Part shown: in pieces, positions 8,226 through 16,957 of the stretch
Layout of the letters: each line of letters starts with the position of its first letter
Numbering within the stretch: the stretch's first letter is position 1
Assembly: GCA_002362105.1 (NCBI GenBank)
Contig: DETD01000018.1
Coordinates: 84,110 to 148,109 of the forward strand
DNA: 64,000 nucleotides
Reading direction: 5' to 3'
Source of the DNA: Bacteroidales bacterium UBA3297
GTDB lineage: Bacteria > Bacteroidota > Bacteroidia > Bacteroidales > Paludibacteraceae
Notes under the pieces: model-generated
Databases searched by the model: none
Told to the model about the DNA's origin: nothing
The model's input: the letters and a program-made list of their open reading frames with translations, nothing else
Translations under genes and position numbers: made by a program

Positions 8226-9743
8226 TTAAATTCTAATCATAGCACGCTTACCGAACTCGCGCCAACGGCTGATAGGACGGTTGTCGCCCGTGCGGGAAGT
8301 GTTGTTCTCGTCGAGGTTGACGATATAGTCCATATAAGAAGCCAAGATAGCGATATCTTCAGCCTCAGACTTAGAAGCCTCGTAAGTCTTTTCGCCAGCC
8401 AGCAAGTCAGCGTTCTTTTCCAAGAAGCCGGTATCGTAGTGGCCTTCAACGAAATCAGGCACATCCATAATCTTACGGAGGTAACTGATATTGGTCTTGA
8501 CACCAGTAATCTTATATTCGTAAAGGACACGTCGCATACGTTCGATGGCATACTCACGGTTGGTTGCCCACACAATAAGTTTACCAATCATAGAATCGTA
8601 GAAGATAGGAATTTCGTACCCTTCATACACATAACTGTCTACACGGGTACCAATGCCGAGCGGTTCGGTAAGCTGCTTGATGAAGCCAGGAGCCGGAGTG
8701 AAGTTATTTTCAGCATCCTCGGCACAGATACGGCACTCGATAGCGTGACCGCGCTGGCTGATTTCCTCCTGTTTGAGACCGATTGGTTGTCCGTCGGCAA
8801 CTTTTATCTGAAGTTTTACGAGGTCGAGACCCAGCACTTCTTCTGTGATTGGGTGTTCAACCTGCAAACGGGTATTCATTTCTAGGAAGTAGAAGTTGCG
8901 GTTGTTGTCGACCATGAACTCGATAGTACCGGCGCCAACATATCCGACAGCCTTACCTGCCTTAACAGCCACCTCACCCATCGCCTTGCGGAGTTCAGGG
9001 GTCATGAGCGGAGACGGACTTTCCTCAACCACCTTCTGGTGACGACGCTGTACAGAGCACTCACGGTCGCAAAGGTGCAACACCGTGCCGAACTTGTCGC
9101 CCATAATTTGGAATTCGATATGGTGAGGATTTTCGATAAACTTTTCTATATAAACCAAGTCGCTGGCAAAGTTCGCCTTAGCCTCGCTCTTTGCTGCAGT
9201 ATAGGCATCGACAACCTCTTCCATTGTGCGTGCCAGACGGATACCCATACCGCCACCACCAGCCGAAGCCTTGAAGAGGACAGGAAGACCGATTTCGGCA
9301 GCCTGCTTCTTAGCCTGTTCAACAGTTTCGAGATTTTCATGAGTACCTGGAACGACAGGGACGCCAGCGGCAATCATAGTGGTTCGGGCGTTAATTTTGT
9401 CGCCCATTTCCACCATAGCCTTGACAGGGGCACCAATAAAGATGATACCTTCCTTCTCACAACGCTCTGCGAATGTGGCATTCTCAGAAAGGAAGCCATA
9501 TCCAGGGTGAATAGCATCAACGCCGAAACGTTTAGCGGCAGCTATAATATTGTCGATATTAAGGTAACTATCTTTTGAGACAGGACCTCCAATACAACAA
9601 GCCTCATCGGCATAAGACACGTGGCGTGACATACGGTCAGCTTCCGAGAACACTGCTACAGTGCTGATTCCCATTTCCTTGCAAGAGCGCATTACACGCA
9701 CTGCGATTTCGCCACGATTGGCAACTAAGATCTTTTTAATCAT
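8226..9743 (-). CDS. accC: Biotin carboxylase subunit of acyl-CoA carboxylase
   Basis: The protein has 505 residues when started at MIKKILVANRGEIAVRV (ATG at 9743). The upstream ATG at 9782 adds 13 unconserved residues. ATP-grasp features are KASAGGGGMGIRL (glycine-rich loop), ECSVQRRHQKVVEESPS, and EMNTRLQVEHPITEEVLG with the metal-binding Glu and Asn and catalytic Arg. It carboxylates biotin on the carrier protein using ATP and bicarbonate. It is about 55 residues longer than canonical AccC (~449), with a C-terminal extension as in propionyl-CoA carboxylase systems. First gene of the three-gene operon. Confidence 0.93.
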   Translation of the reverse strand: MIKKILVANRGEIAVRVMRSCKEMGISTVAVFSEADRMSRHVSYADEACCIGGPVSKDSYLNIDNIIAAAKRFGVDAIHPGYGFLSENATFAERCEKEGIIFIGAPVKAMVEMGDKINARTTMIAAGVPVVPGTHENLETVEQAKKQAAEIGLPVLFKASAGGGGMGIRLARTMEEVVDAYTAAKSEAKANFASDLVYIEKFIENPHHIEFQIMGDKFGTVLHLCDRECSVQRRHQKVVEESPSPLMTPELRKAMGEVAVKAGKAVGYVGAGTIEFMVDNNRNFYFLEMNTRLQVEHPITEEVLGLDLVKLQIKVADGQPIGLKQEEISQRGHAIECRICAEDAENNFTPAPGFIKQLTEPLGIGTRVDSYVYEGYEIPIFYDSMIGKLIVWATNREYAIERMRRVLYEYKITGVKTNISYLRKIMDVPDFVEGHYDTGFLEKNADLLAGEKTYEASKSEAEDIAILASYMDYIVNLDENNTSRTGDNRPISRWREFGKRAMIRI

Positions 9744-9870
9744 ATATAGTTTTACTAAACCCAGTATAGTTAACCGAAGCACTACATCTTCCTATAAGAT
9801 AAATTCCTTATAGCCAGGGATATGCACTCAAAAATCAGACATTCCCTTTTCCAGCTCCGTATAATCCATA

Positions 9871-9878
9871 CAAAGATA
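9871..9878 (-). promoter_or_regulatory. -7 element (TATCTTTG) upstream of the carboxylase operon
   Basis: On the minus strand TATCTTTG fits TAnnTTTG and lies about 130 nt before the accC start. No -33 box was found at 19 nt. The remainder of the 9744-10247 intergenic stretch holds nothing further that I can identify. Confidence 0.45.
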
Positions 9879-10247
9879 AACTCAACAAAGTTAATAATTT
9901 TTTTTGAGTACCGCTCAATAGACCACTAATTAGGACACAAATAAGGACACTTTTTAGGAATAATTGTATTTTTATGCCAAATAATGTTTCAAATGTTAAG
10001 AATCTTAAAAAGAAAAGTGGAATATCCGGCGCTCAGTTCACCAAAAACGCACACACTACCTAGAACAACCGATATGGCGAAAAGCGAAAATTTAACAATT
10101 CACCATCAAACCCGGCAAGGGTGTATTTGCCTACCAAAATAAGGTAGCACACTATCGGCCTTACAGTTTTCTCTGTTTTTTCCGCCGTCGGAAGGTTATC
10201 ATACACAGAATTTAGTATATTAGCAGATATATTTTGAAAGAAAAGAA

Positions 10248-10895
10248 ATGAGTTTAAAATTGTTTGGCCACAAAAAAGCGTGTTTTCTGCTTTTAGTCCT
10301 ATCGGTATTTTTTTCTGCGCATGCCAGCGACACGTTGTCGTTCCAGATACAGGCGGGTGCCAATTTCGCACGCCAGAACTGCAAACTTGTAGACGTTAAA
10401 AACATCGACAACACGGTCAGCTCTATTACAGGAGCAAACTTCGGCGTACGTATAGAACGATCGATAAAGAAAGATTTCTACCTGAACGCGGGTGTTATAT
10501 TTGATATGAAGGGTTACTCCGACGACACTACAGGACTAGATTTGCGCTTGTATTACCTAACGGTTCCTTTACATTTTGGCTACCGGTATACGCTGTCGGA
10601 CCAGGCTCGTTTTTTCACCGACTTTGGACCTTATTTCTCTTATGGCATAAATGCCAACCACAATGCTTTTGAAGATGACATCTATAAGAAGTTCGACTTT
10701 GGTCTAGGCTTCCGCTTTGGCCTTGAGTTCTACAATCACTGGTCGGTAGCGCTAGGTGGCGACTTTGGTATGCTGAACATCGGGAAGCAGGAAGTATTAT
10801 ACCCAGACAAAAGCAAAAAGGGAGAATATGAGTTCTACAACAACTCTCGAATCCACAACTTCTGTCTCTCTACCGCCTTGCTGTACAGGTTCTGA
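10248..10895 (+). CDS. Outer-membrane beta-barrel protein (PorT-like)
   Basis: The protein is 215 residues with an N-terminal signal peptide (ACFLLLVLSVFFSAHA). After it comes a chain of alternating amphipathic strands such as FQIQAGANFAR, YLNAGVIFDMKG, LTVPLHFGYRY, FDFGLGFRFGLEF and a terminal strand ending in YRF. The C-terminal aromatic residue is typical of outer-membrane barrels. It fits the small 8-stranded PorT/OmpW-like barrels common in Bacteroidetes, with no assigned substrate. It is a single gene transcribed divergently from the carboxylase operon. Confidence 0.8.
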   Translation: MSLKLFGHKKACFLLLVLSVFFSAHASDTLSFQIQAGANFARQNCKLVDVKNIDNTVSSITGANFGVRIERSIKKDFYLNAGVIFDMKGYSDDTTGLDLRLYYLTVPLHFGYRYTLSDQARFFTDFGPYFSYGINANHNAFEDDIYKKFDFGLGFRFGLEFYNHWSVALGGDFGMLNIGKQEVLYPDKSKKGEYEFYNNSRIHNFCLSTALLYRF

Positions 10896-10914
10896 ATTTT
10901 TTAGTTTATAAACT

Positions 10915-11293
10915 TTAGGTTTCGCTTTCAGCTTTCTCCTCTATCAATTCGACTGTCGGATTTTCAAAATACCAATAGACACATCTTTTGTCATAAGTAA
11001 CGACTTCCATTTCAAGTACAGAACAATTGTTTTTTCTGGACAGAGACAACCATGTTATTATATCTACAATTCTTCAATATCTTCTAAACGTTCGTCTCCT
11101 AATTGCTTACTTTTTGCTTTAGACCATCCTTTAATTACCAACGTACATTCTTTTTCCACGTCTTTGTGAAGTTCCCCATCGTAATAACCGCCAAGCGTTA
11201 TCTCTAATAATGATTTGTCCTAATCGAAATGGAATCGATAACAAGGGGAATCTTCGAAAACTTTTTCCATTCCCCAAAAATAGGATCTTCCAT
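10915..11293 (-). pseudogene. Small gene broken by two frameshifts
   Basis: On the minus strand three successive reading-frame pieces make a coherent protein. An ATG at 11293 opens MEDPIFGEWKKFSKIPLV, a second frame gives LLEITLGGYYDGELHKDV then TLVIKGWSKAKSKQLG, and a third gives CSVLEMEVVTYDKRC then VYWYFENPTVELIEE, ending at TAA 10915. Stops fall just after the second piece (EDIEEL). Composition suggests a small cytoplasmic protein of ~110 residues, of the type found as immunity or orphan DUF genes. I do not recognise the family with confidence. No intact copy is in the window. Confidence 0.55.
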
Positions 11294-11313
11294 TGCTTCT
11301 CTACACCAGCACA

Positions 11314-11339
11314 TCGTTGAGTGGTACGTCACTCAACGA
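11314..11339. repeat. 10-bp inverted repeat
   Basis: Perfect 10-bp arms (11314-11323 and 11330-11339) flank a 6-nt spacer. It lies about 110 nt before the DUF4230 pair and could be an operator or hairpin. There is no T tract for a terminator. Confidence 0.4.
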
Positions 11340-11451
11340 CAGATTCGACATTCGCCAGAATTCAGCCATAGCCGCACCTCTCACTTTGCTATTATTAGAT
11401 TTATAACTACCTTTACACGTTTAACAACAGAAAGAACACAAAATTAATAAT

Positions 11452-12036
11452 ATGAAAACATTATTAAGGACAGCCGTCGCACTATCACTCGTGGGACTGA
11501 CCTCGTGCGACATGCTGAGCAAGAAGGACGAGCCATCGCTTACCGACAACTTCAACCAGAAGATTCAGAGCGTTAGCAGTGCGGAACTGGGCTCGGTAGA
11601 ATGCAAAATCTGCAAGGTGATTAAAGCCGACGACAAGGCTGAATGGTACAAATTTGGCGACCGGAAAATCTTGTTTGAATGTCGCGGCACTGTAAAAGCA
11701 GGTGTCGACCTAGGCGAAAGCAACAGCTACAAGGCTGACATCAACGAGGAGGAAAAATCAATCACCCTGACGTTGCCCGCCGCTAAAATTCTAGCCATCA
11801 ACCTCAGCCCCGAAAACACCAAAATGGTCTACGAAAAAGTGTCGAAAACACGTTTCGACTTCAATGCCGTTGAACGCACCGAACTTTTAAGGCAAGGCGA
11901 GGCTGCCATCAAGCACGACATTACTAAGGAAACCGATATTTTGAAAGAGGCAGAAAAGAACACCACTTCGTTCTTCACCGCCATGCTCTCTCAGCTCGGC
12001 TTCAAACAAATAACCATTAAATACAAGGAGGGCTGA
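11452..12036 (+). CDS. DUF4230 lipoprotein
   Basis: The protein is 194 residues with a lipoprotein signal (LSLVGLTSCD; Cys at about residue 19). The body has the DUF4230 pattern: an early strand ending LGSVECKICKVIKAD, then RKILFECRGTVKAGVDLGE, then a hydrophobic LTLPAAKILAI and a C-terminal helical segment ending in a GFKQITIKY strand. Function is unknown. It probably faces the periplasm. The next gene starts 2 nt after its stop and is a paralogue, so the pair is co-transcribed and probably works together. Confidence 0.8.
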   Translation: MKTLLRTAVALSLVGLTSCDMLSKKDEPSLTDNFNQKIQSVSSAELGSVECKICKVIKADDKAEWYKFGDRKILFECRGTVKAGVDLGESNSYKADINEEEKSITLTLPAAKILAINLSPENTKMVYEKVSKTRFDFNAVERTELLRQGEAAIKHDITKETDILKEAEKNTTSFFTAMLSQLGFKQITIKYKEG

Positions 12037-12038
12037 AA

Positions 12039-12647
12039 ATGAAATTCACATTAAAACTTATCAAGTGGTTATTCATTCTTGCAGTTATTGTTGGCGTGGC
12101 TGGTGTCGCCTACCTACAGTACACCCAAGACATTTTCGGTTTGAACAACAAGGGTCTGGTCATCGACAAAACCCATCTGGTGGTGGAAGAGACCAAAAAG
12201 ATTTCCGAGTTCACCTCCGCACACTTCTACGAAGAAACGATTGTTAAAGACGAGCGAACCGACAAGGGTTTGATTTTTAACAGCAAAAACGAGATTGTTA
12301 TCATCGCCAAAGGCAATGTGCGCGCAGGTTTCGACCTTTCGAAACTGACCGAGACTGACTATAAGATTAATGGTGACACCATCAGCTTCAAACTGCCAGA
12401 ACCACAGATATTCGACGTGATTGTCAATCCTTCTAACTACGACATTTTCGTAGAAGACGGCAAATGGAGCCACGACGAGATTGCCAAGGTGTTGGGCAAG
12501 GCACAAGCACAAATCAAGGACGACGCCCTCAAAAACGACATCCTCGGCTTGGCGAAAAAGTCTGGCATCAGCAAGCTAACCGAACTCTACAAGTCGTTCG
12601 GCTTCAGCGTTGTCAACATAGAAGTAGATTCTACTCCGGCAGAATAA
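12039..12647 (+). CDS. DUF4230 membrane-anchored protein
   Basis: The protein is 202 residues with one N-terminal transmembrane anchor (LIKWLFILAVIVGVAGVAYL) and a periplasmic DUF4230 domain. The core RVRAGFDLSKL-like block appears here as GNVRAGFDLSKL, followed by ISFKLPEPQIFDVIV, mirroring TVKAGVDLGE and LTLPAAKIL in the preceding gene. The pair combines one lipid-anchored and one helix-anchored version of the same domain. Role unknown. A bidirectional terminator follows at 12670. Confidence 0.8.
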   Translation: MKFTLKLIKWLFILAVIVGVAGVAYLQYTQDIFGLNNKGLVIDKTHLVVEETKKISEFTSAHFYEETIVKDERTDKGLIFNSKNEIVIIAKGNVRAGFDLSKLTETDYKINGDTISFKLPEPQIFDVIVNPSNYDIFVEDGKWSHDEIAKVLGKAQAQIKDDALKNDILGLAKKSGISKLTELYKSFGFSVVNIEVDSTPAE

Positions 12648-12669
12648 AAACACACTGCCATGAAAGGAA

Positions 12670-12706
12670 TAAGGGCTGCGACAAACCATCGCAGCCCTTA
12701 CTTTTT
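12670..12706. terminator. Bidirectional terminator between DUF4230 pair and aroE
   Basis: A 12-bp perfect stem (12670-12681 with 12689-12700) has a 7-nt loop and a T-rich tail on the plus strand. It separates two convergent operons. Confidence 0.9.
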
Positions 12707-12727
12707 ACTAACTATTCTAGAGTTGGA

Positions 12728-13480
12728 TTAAAAATCCATTTCACGATTCCATATTTCCCAGCTGGCAACAGCCTGACCGTGCAACATTTCAAGTCCGTTT
12801 TTCGCCACAGCGCCACGTTCGCGTCCCAAAGCGCAGAACCTGGTCACCTCCGGATTGTAAACCAAATCGTAGAGGTAGTGGCGGTCGGTCACGAACTGGT
12901 AAGGGATGCAAGGCGCATCGTCCACCTTCGGGAAAGTGCCGACAGGCGAGCAGTTAATAATCACGGTATATTCAGCCATCACCGAGGCATTTAAATCCTC
13001 GTAACTCAGACCTCCGTTTTTGCGGGATCTCGACACATAAGTGTAACCAACACCCAGTTTGTCGAGCACATAGGCCACCGCCATCGAGGCACCGCCAGTG
13101 CCCAAAATAAGGGCCTTGGTATGCCAAGGTTTCAACAGCGGTTTGAACGAGTTCTCGAACCCGATTACATCTGTATTAAAGCCCATCAGTTTATAAGAGC
13201 CATCGGGTTGGTAGAAGAATTTGATGGTGTTGACGGCACCCACTCTGGCAGCAGTGTCGTCGAGTTTGTCCATAAAGGGTATAACATCCTGCTTAAACGG
13301 AATCGTCACGTTCAAGCCCATCGGATGTTGGTCGGCAATAAGCTGTTTCAAGCCCTCAGCCGACGGCATCTCGAAAAGCTCATACTTCGACGCGATTCCT
13401 TCAGCGGCGAATTTTTCAGTAAAGAATTTTTTAGAGAAAGAGTGCACCAGCACCTTGCCAATCAGCCCAAAAGTAGCCAT
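12728..13480 (-). CDS. aroE: Shikimate dehydrogenase
   Basis: This 250-residue enzyme reduces 3-dehydroshikimate with NADPH in the aromatic amino-acid pathway. Seen motifs are GLIGKVLVHSFSKKFF (substrate-binding serines), LNVTIPFKQ (catalytic Lys), VNTI, FNTDVIGF, GTGGASMAV (Rossmann loop) and GLEMLHGQAVASWEIW (C-terminal Gln). Length is slightly short compared with E. coli AroE (272) but normal for Bacteroidetes. Its ATG overlaps the stop of the upstream lipoprotein gene by one base (TAATG), so the two are translationally coupled. Confidence 0.95.
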   Translation of the reverse strand: MATFGLIGKVLVHSFSKKFFTEKFAAEGIASKYELFEMPSAEGLKQLIADQHPMGLNVTIPFKQDVIPFMDKLDDTAARVGAVNTIKFFYQPDGSYKLMGFNTDVIGFENSFKPLLKPWHTKALILGTGGASMAVAYVLDKLGVGYTYVSRSRKNGGLSYEDLNASVMAEYTVIINCSPVGTFPKVDDAPCIPYQFVTDRHYLYDLVYNPEVTRFCALGRERGAVAKNGLEMLHGQAVASWEIWNREMDF

Positions 13481-14250
13481 TATTCAAAAATTTCGTTGGT
13501 GAGCGTCAGCGTATAGATTCCAACCGTGTCCTCAGTTCCGTATAAGGCAGGATTGACAGCGGTTTCAAAAGTCCATTCCGAACGCCTGTTAGCATTAAAG
13601 TTATTAGTATAAACCGTATCGGTGGCAGAAATCCACATCACACTCGAAATAGAGAACTGGGTAATTCGCGCATTCGCGTCCGTCCCGTAAATATCGGTCA
13701 CATACCGGCTTCTGTTCGGGAAGGCCAGAACGAACGGAGCACCAGCCGCCACCTCGAATGGAGCAGGGCCTACATTGAAGCGGAAGGTGTAGCCGGTATT
13801 GTTATAAATCCAGTACCAATACATATGGTCCTTCATGGTGAACATATCAGGCTTGAGGCTAAGCGTATAGATGCCATTGCCGTCTTTTTCCTGTACACCA
13901 CCCCACAACGACCGCAACCGGAGGTTTTCGGTGAACGAAGAGCCATCGAGGCAGGCTTCCAAAGCCGAGAACTGGTAAATTTCGGCAGCAGTCTCCACAT
14001 CCCAGATGTCCTCGCCAGTAACGCCACCCCTGCGGGCCAGCGTATGGGTGTCGCCAGGCTGTATTGTATCGAAATAAGCAACAGGATCTCCATCCAGTTT
14101 GAAGTTCAGAGTAACCGTTTTCTCTGTGTTGTTGGCAACACGGTAGTAATAGTCGTGTTCACCCTCAGAACAAGAAAGGGAAACTAGCGCGGCCAAAGCG
14201 GACACCACCACCGGAGCCGCCAACTGTTTGAAGAACTTGGTCATTTGCAT
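13480..14250 (-). CDS. Lipoprotein of unknown function, coupled to aroE
   Basis: The protein is 256 residues with a lipoprotein signal peptide (VVVSALAALVSLSCSE; Cys around residue 27). The mature part is rich in aromatic and hydroxyl residues (HMYWYWIYNNTGYTFRF) and beta-strand patterns, suggesting two Ig-like or jelly-roll domains. I recognise no named family. It overlaps the aroE start by one base and lies 11 nt after the TPR gene, so TPR, lipoprotein and aroE form one operon. Nothing suggests a direct role in aromatic synthesis. Confidence 0.75.
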   Translation of the reverse strand: MQMTKFFKQLAAPVVVSALAALVSLSCSEGEHDYYYRVANNTEKTVTLNFKLDGDPVAYFDTIQPGDTHTLARRGGVTGEDIWDVETAAEIYQFSALEACLDGSSFTENLRLRSLWGGVQEKDGNGIYTLSLKPDMFTMKDHMYWYWIYNNTGYTFRFNVGPAPFEVAAGAPFVLAFPNRSRYVTDIYGTDANARITQFSISSVMWISATDTVYTNNFNANRRSEWTFETAVNPALYGTEDTVGIYTLTLTNEIFE

Positions 14251-14261
14251 ATCGTAAAAAT

Positions 14262-15674
14262 TCAGTTTGAATGGTCAAAATTGATAAAAAGAGGGTCATC
14301 CTTCGCCTCTGGGCACAACTCGAAAAAGGCCTTAGCACAGTCCTGACTTTTCAGAATAGCCAGTGTGAGTTGGTCAGAAGCCTGGTCGGCCTGTCCCAGC
14401 TTATAGAGGCAGACAGCAAGCAGCATCGGGAGTTCCTCGTTTGTCGACTCCCCTGCCTTTGCCTTCATCAGACAAGACAGCGCCGCCTCAAAATTTGCCA
14501 AATATACATATATTCCGCCAATTAAAGCGTTCAATTCGGCAGAATCAGGCAGATAGATTTGTGCGTGCGAGTAGGCGTTCAGCGCCAGCTGTAGGTCGTT
14601 CAGGTTCTCGTAAATATCGCCAAGATAGACCCAATAGCTGCCCACTTCGTCATTGATGCGAAGCGCCTTCTGCACCAGAGGCAAAGCCTCGGAATAGCGT
14701 TCCTGGTCCATCATACAGACACACATACCCGCCCAACCGTCGGGATTCTCGGGGTCGAGCACCGAAGCCTTTTCAAAATAGTTGTAAGCCTCGTCGAGGT
14801 TTTCCATCTGTTCGTAGCACTCACCTATAAATATATGTATAGGGGCAGAATAGTCGTTTGCGCGGCGGGCATAGTCGAGGTAGGCCTCAACCGCCTTCTG
14901 GTACGACTCTTTCTGGAAGAAACAATGCGCTTTCTGAAGGTAGGCCTGAAAATCGTTGTCCCCCGTCAGAGCGGCGTAATCGTAAGCCTCGAGGGCCTTG
15001 TCGTACTGCGACACCGAAAAGTAGAGCTGGCCCAAGTTGAACCAGGCATCGTTGCTGTAAGGATCGATGTCGAGGACGATATTGTAGAAGCGTATAGCCT
15101 CGTCGACCATTCCCAGTTGTTCGTTACAGATAGCCTGTTGGAAACAGAGGTGGAAGTTCTTCTGTCCGCCATGCGCATAACCGTAAGCCAGGAAAGATTT
15201 CGCCTCGGCATACATATTATGGTCGCAATAAACATAGGCAACCGACAGGCAGAGTTCGTCGACACGTTCGGTAGGATGCAGCACCAATTTCTTAAAGATG
15301 CGTTTGGCGTCGTCAGACCGGCCATCATAGAGCAGCAAGTCGGCCTGGCAGAGCATCACATCCACATTCTCGGGTTCCAGCTGCACAAGCGAGTGCAACA
15401 AGTGTGCGGCGGCAGACCTGCGTTTCTGCAAAATCAGCAACCGGGCCAAACGGGTTTTGATGGAGACACTGAGCGGATGGAGCCTCAAGCCAAAGTTCAC
15501 GGCCTCCTCGGCCTTCTGCAACTGCTGGCTATCGGCAAAATAGTCGATGATGTCTTCCATATCTTCTTCGTCGAAAAAGCCGCACAATTCACCCTTCAGC
15601 GCCTTTTGGTAGCGTTGAAGGACCTGCTGGAAGCGCGGGCTGGGCTCATTGTTGTTCAGTTCGTAATTTGCCAT
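14262..15674 (-). CDS. Tetratricopeptide-repeat protein
   Basis: The protein has 470 residues when started at MANYELNNNEPSPRF (ATG 15674). An upstream ATG at 15725 adds 17 weak residues. There is no signal peptide. At least ten TPR-like helical pairs are visible, for example YNIVLDIDPYSNDAWFNLG, YFEKASVLDPENPDGWAG and LALNAYSHAQIYLPDSAE, spaced about 34 residues apart. It is probably a cytosolic protein-protein scaffold. First gene of the TPR-lipoprotein-aroE unit. Confidence 0.85.
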   Translation of the reverse strand: MANYELNNNEPSPRFQQVLQRYQKALKGELCGFFDEEDMEDIIDYFADSQQLQKAEEAVNFGLRLHPLSVSIKTRLARLLILQKRRSAAAHLLHSLVQLEPENVDVMLCQADLLLYDGRSDDAKRIFKKLVLHPTERVDELCLSVAYVYCDHNMYAEAKSFLAYGYAHGGQKNFHLCFQQAICNEQLGMVDEAIRFYNIVLDIDPYSNDAWFNLGQLYFSVSQYDKALEAYDYAALTGDNDFQAYLQKAHCFFQKESYQKAVEAYLDYARRANDYSAPIHIFIGECYEQMENLDEAYNYFEKASVLDPENPDGWAGMCVCMMDQERYSEALPLVQKALRINDEVGSYWVYLGDIYENLNDLQLALNAYSHAQIYLPDSAELNALIGGIYVYLANFEAALSCLMKAKAGESTNEELPMLLAVCLYKLGQADQASDQLTLAILKSQDCAKAFFELCPEAKDDPLFINFDHSN

Positions 15675-15903
15675 TGTCGGTATCAACCAAGAAAGGGTAG
15701 GAAGGCCATCTTCGTTTTGGAGCACAAAGTTAGCAAGTTAGGTCGGTATTCGTGCAAGCAAAAGTATTGATTTTATCAACAATAGTGTAAAATAGTATGG
15801 TTCGAACGGGCGGCAAAAGGCGCATAGGGGAAATGGAGACAAAAGTTAATAACAATGTCCATTTTTTCGCCAGCAGGCACAACGAAGTAACGCATTTATT
15901 TAC

Positions 15904-15911
15904 TATATTTG
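15904..15911 (+). promoter_or_regulatory. -7 element (TATATTTG) before the GC-rich leader
   Basis: TATATTTG fits TAnnTTTG. Transcription would begin near 15918 and give a leader of about 340 nt before the Fe-S scaffold gene. No -33 TTTG at 19 nt. Confidence 0.45.
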
Positions 15912-16256
15912 CAAATGGCTGATTGTGGGCACACGCAAACAGGGACAACCACCCGCGTAGCCGCAAGCCAGCCCCCAGACACGACAAGGGCCACCACACC
16001 CCACTCTTTCGGTAAGAGCCGCGGCCCCGCTATCGGTTGTCGAAGGAAAAATGTGCAGCCACCAAGCAGAAGCGAAGAGGAAGGCAGCACCCGCGGCCTT
16101 ACAGGCAGAGCAACAGAGCCTGCCACGGAACAGCACCCAAGCAAGAAGGTGAGAGGACCCAGGTAAGGGGCGGATGGGGAGCGGAACCCGTATAAAAGCA
16201 AAAACCGCACACGAAACTGGCTATTAAATTAACAAATACAATTTTTAATTGTTATT
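15912..16256 (+). other. GC-rich untranslated leader or uncharacterised RNA
   Basis: About 340 bp without a convincing gene, noticeably richer in G and C than its neighbours up to ~16190 and then sharply AT-rich before the ATG. Small hairpins are possible, for example CAGGC near 16102 with GCCTG near 16117. I compared it by eye with RNase P, tmRNA, SRP RNA, TPP and cobalamin riboswitch consensus boxes and found no match. The open frames in it (such as 15909-16166) have unnatural composition and are rejected. Confidence 0.4.
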
Positions 16257-16949
16257 ATGATTTACACTAATGAAGTGCAGCACATGTGCTGCGTTGCTAA
16301 AGGCGCTAACCACGCCAATGCTCCTATTCCAGAAGAAGGCAAATGGGTGCATGCAAAGGAAATTAAAGACATTTCAGGTCTCACCCACGGTATTGGCTGG
16401 TGTGCTCCACAGCAGGGTTGCTGCAAGTTGACCCTCAATGTAAAGGACGGCATCATTGAAGAAGCCCTTGTTGAGACTTTGGGTTGCTCAGGTATGACCC
16501 ACTCAGCCGCTATGGCATCTGAGATTCTTCCAGGCAAGACCCTCCTTGAAGCACTTAACACCGACTTGGTTTGCGACGCAATCAACACTGCAATGCGCGA
16601 ACTCTTCCTTCAGATCGTTTACGGTCGTACACAGTCTGCATTCTCAGAAGGTGGTCTTCCTATCGGTGGTTCACTTGAAGACCTCGGTAAGAACCTCCGC
16701 AGCCAGGTTGGTACTATGTACGGAACCAAGGCAAAGGGCAGCCGCTACTTGGAAATGACCGAAGGCTACTGCACCAAGATGGCTCTCGATGCAAACAACG
16801 AGGTTATCGGCTACGAGTTCGTAAACCTTGGCAAACTTATGGATGCGCTTAAGGGCGGTGCAAACGGCCAAGAGGCAATTGAAAAGGCTAAAGGAACTTA
16901 TGGCCGTTTCAAGGATGCAGTTAAATATATTGACCCACGTAAAGAATAA
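16257..16949 (+). CDS. NifU/IscU-like iron-sulfur cluster scaffold protein
   Basis: The protein is 230 residues. Cysteines are placed as in an IscU-type scaffold: GWCAPQQGCCKLTLNVKDG then ETLGCSGMTHSAAMASEIL then a later EGYCTKM. The strand-turn after GCCKLTL matches the 'vkxdgiIedakfkxfGCgxaiASsS' pattern of IscU. It likely assembles or carries Fe-S clusters in the cytosol. It is followed after 8 nt by the GGGtGRT gene, with which it is paired in many anaerobes. Codon use is strongly biased, like that of highly expressed genes. Confidence 0.8.
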   Translation: MIYTNEVQHMCCVAKGANHANAPIPEEGKWVHAKEIKDISGLTHGIGWCAPQQGCCKLTLNVKDGIIEEALVETLGCSGMTHSAAMASEILPGKTLLEALNTDLVCDAINTAMRELFLQIVYGRTQSAFSEGGLPIGGSLEDLGKNLRSQVGTMYGTKAKGSRYLEMTEGYCTKMALDANNEVIGYEFVNLGKLMDALKGGANGQEAIEKAKGTYGRFKDAVKYIDPRKE

Positions 16950-16957
16950 TACACAAC

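Noticed and set aside
7896..8885. 329-codon frame antisense to the carrier and biotin carboxylase genes
   Set aside because: It spans two sense genes and their gap, with no recognisable domain.
14835..15770. 311-codon frame antisense to the TPR gene
   Set aside because: Valine/leucine-rich shadow of the TPR repeats with no start context or domain.
15909..16166. 85-codon frame in the GC-rich leader
   Set aside because: Pro/Thr/Arg/Gly-rich text of the kind produced by any GC-rich sequence; no homologous pattern.
15912..16256. RNase P, tmRNA, SRP RNA or a known riboswitch
   Set aside because: None of the universally conserved boxes of these RNAs could be found on either strand.
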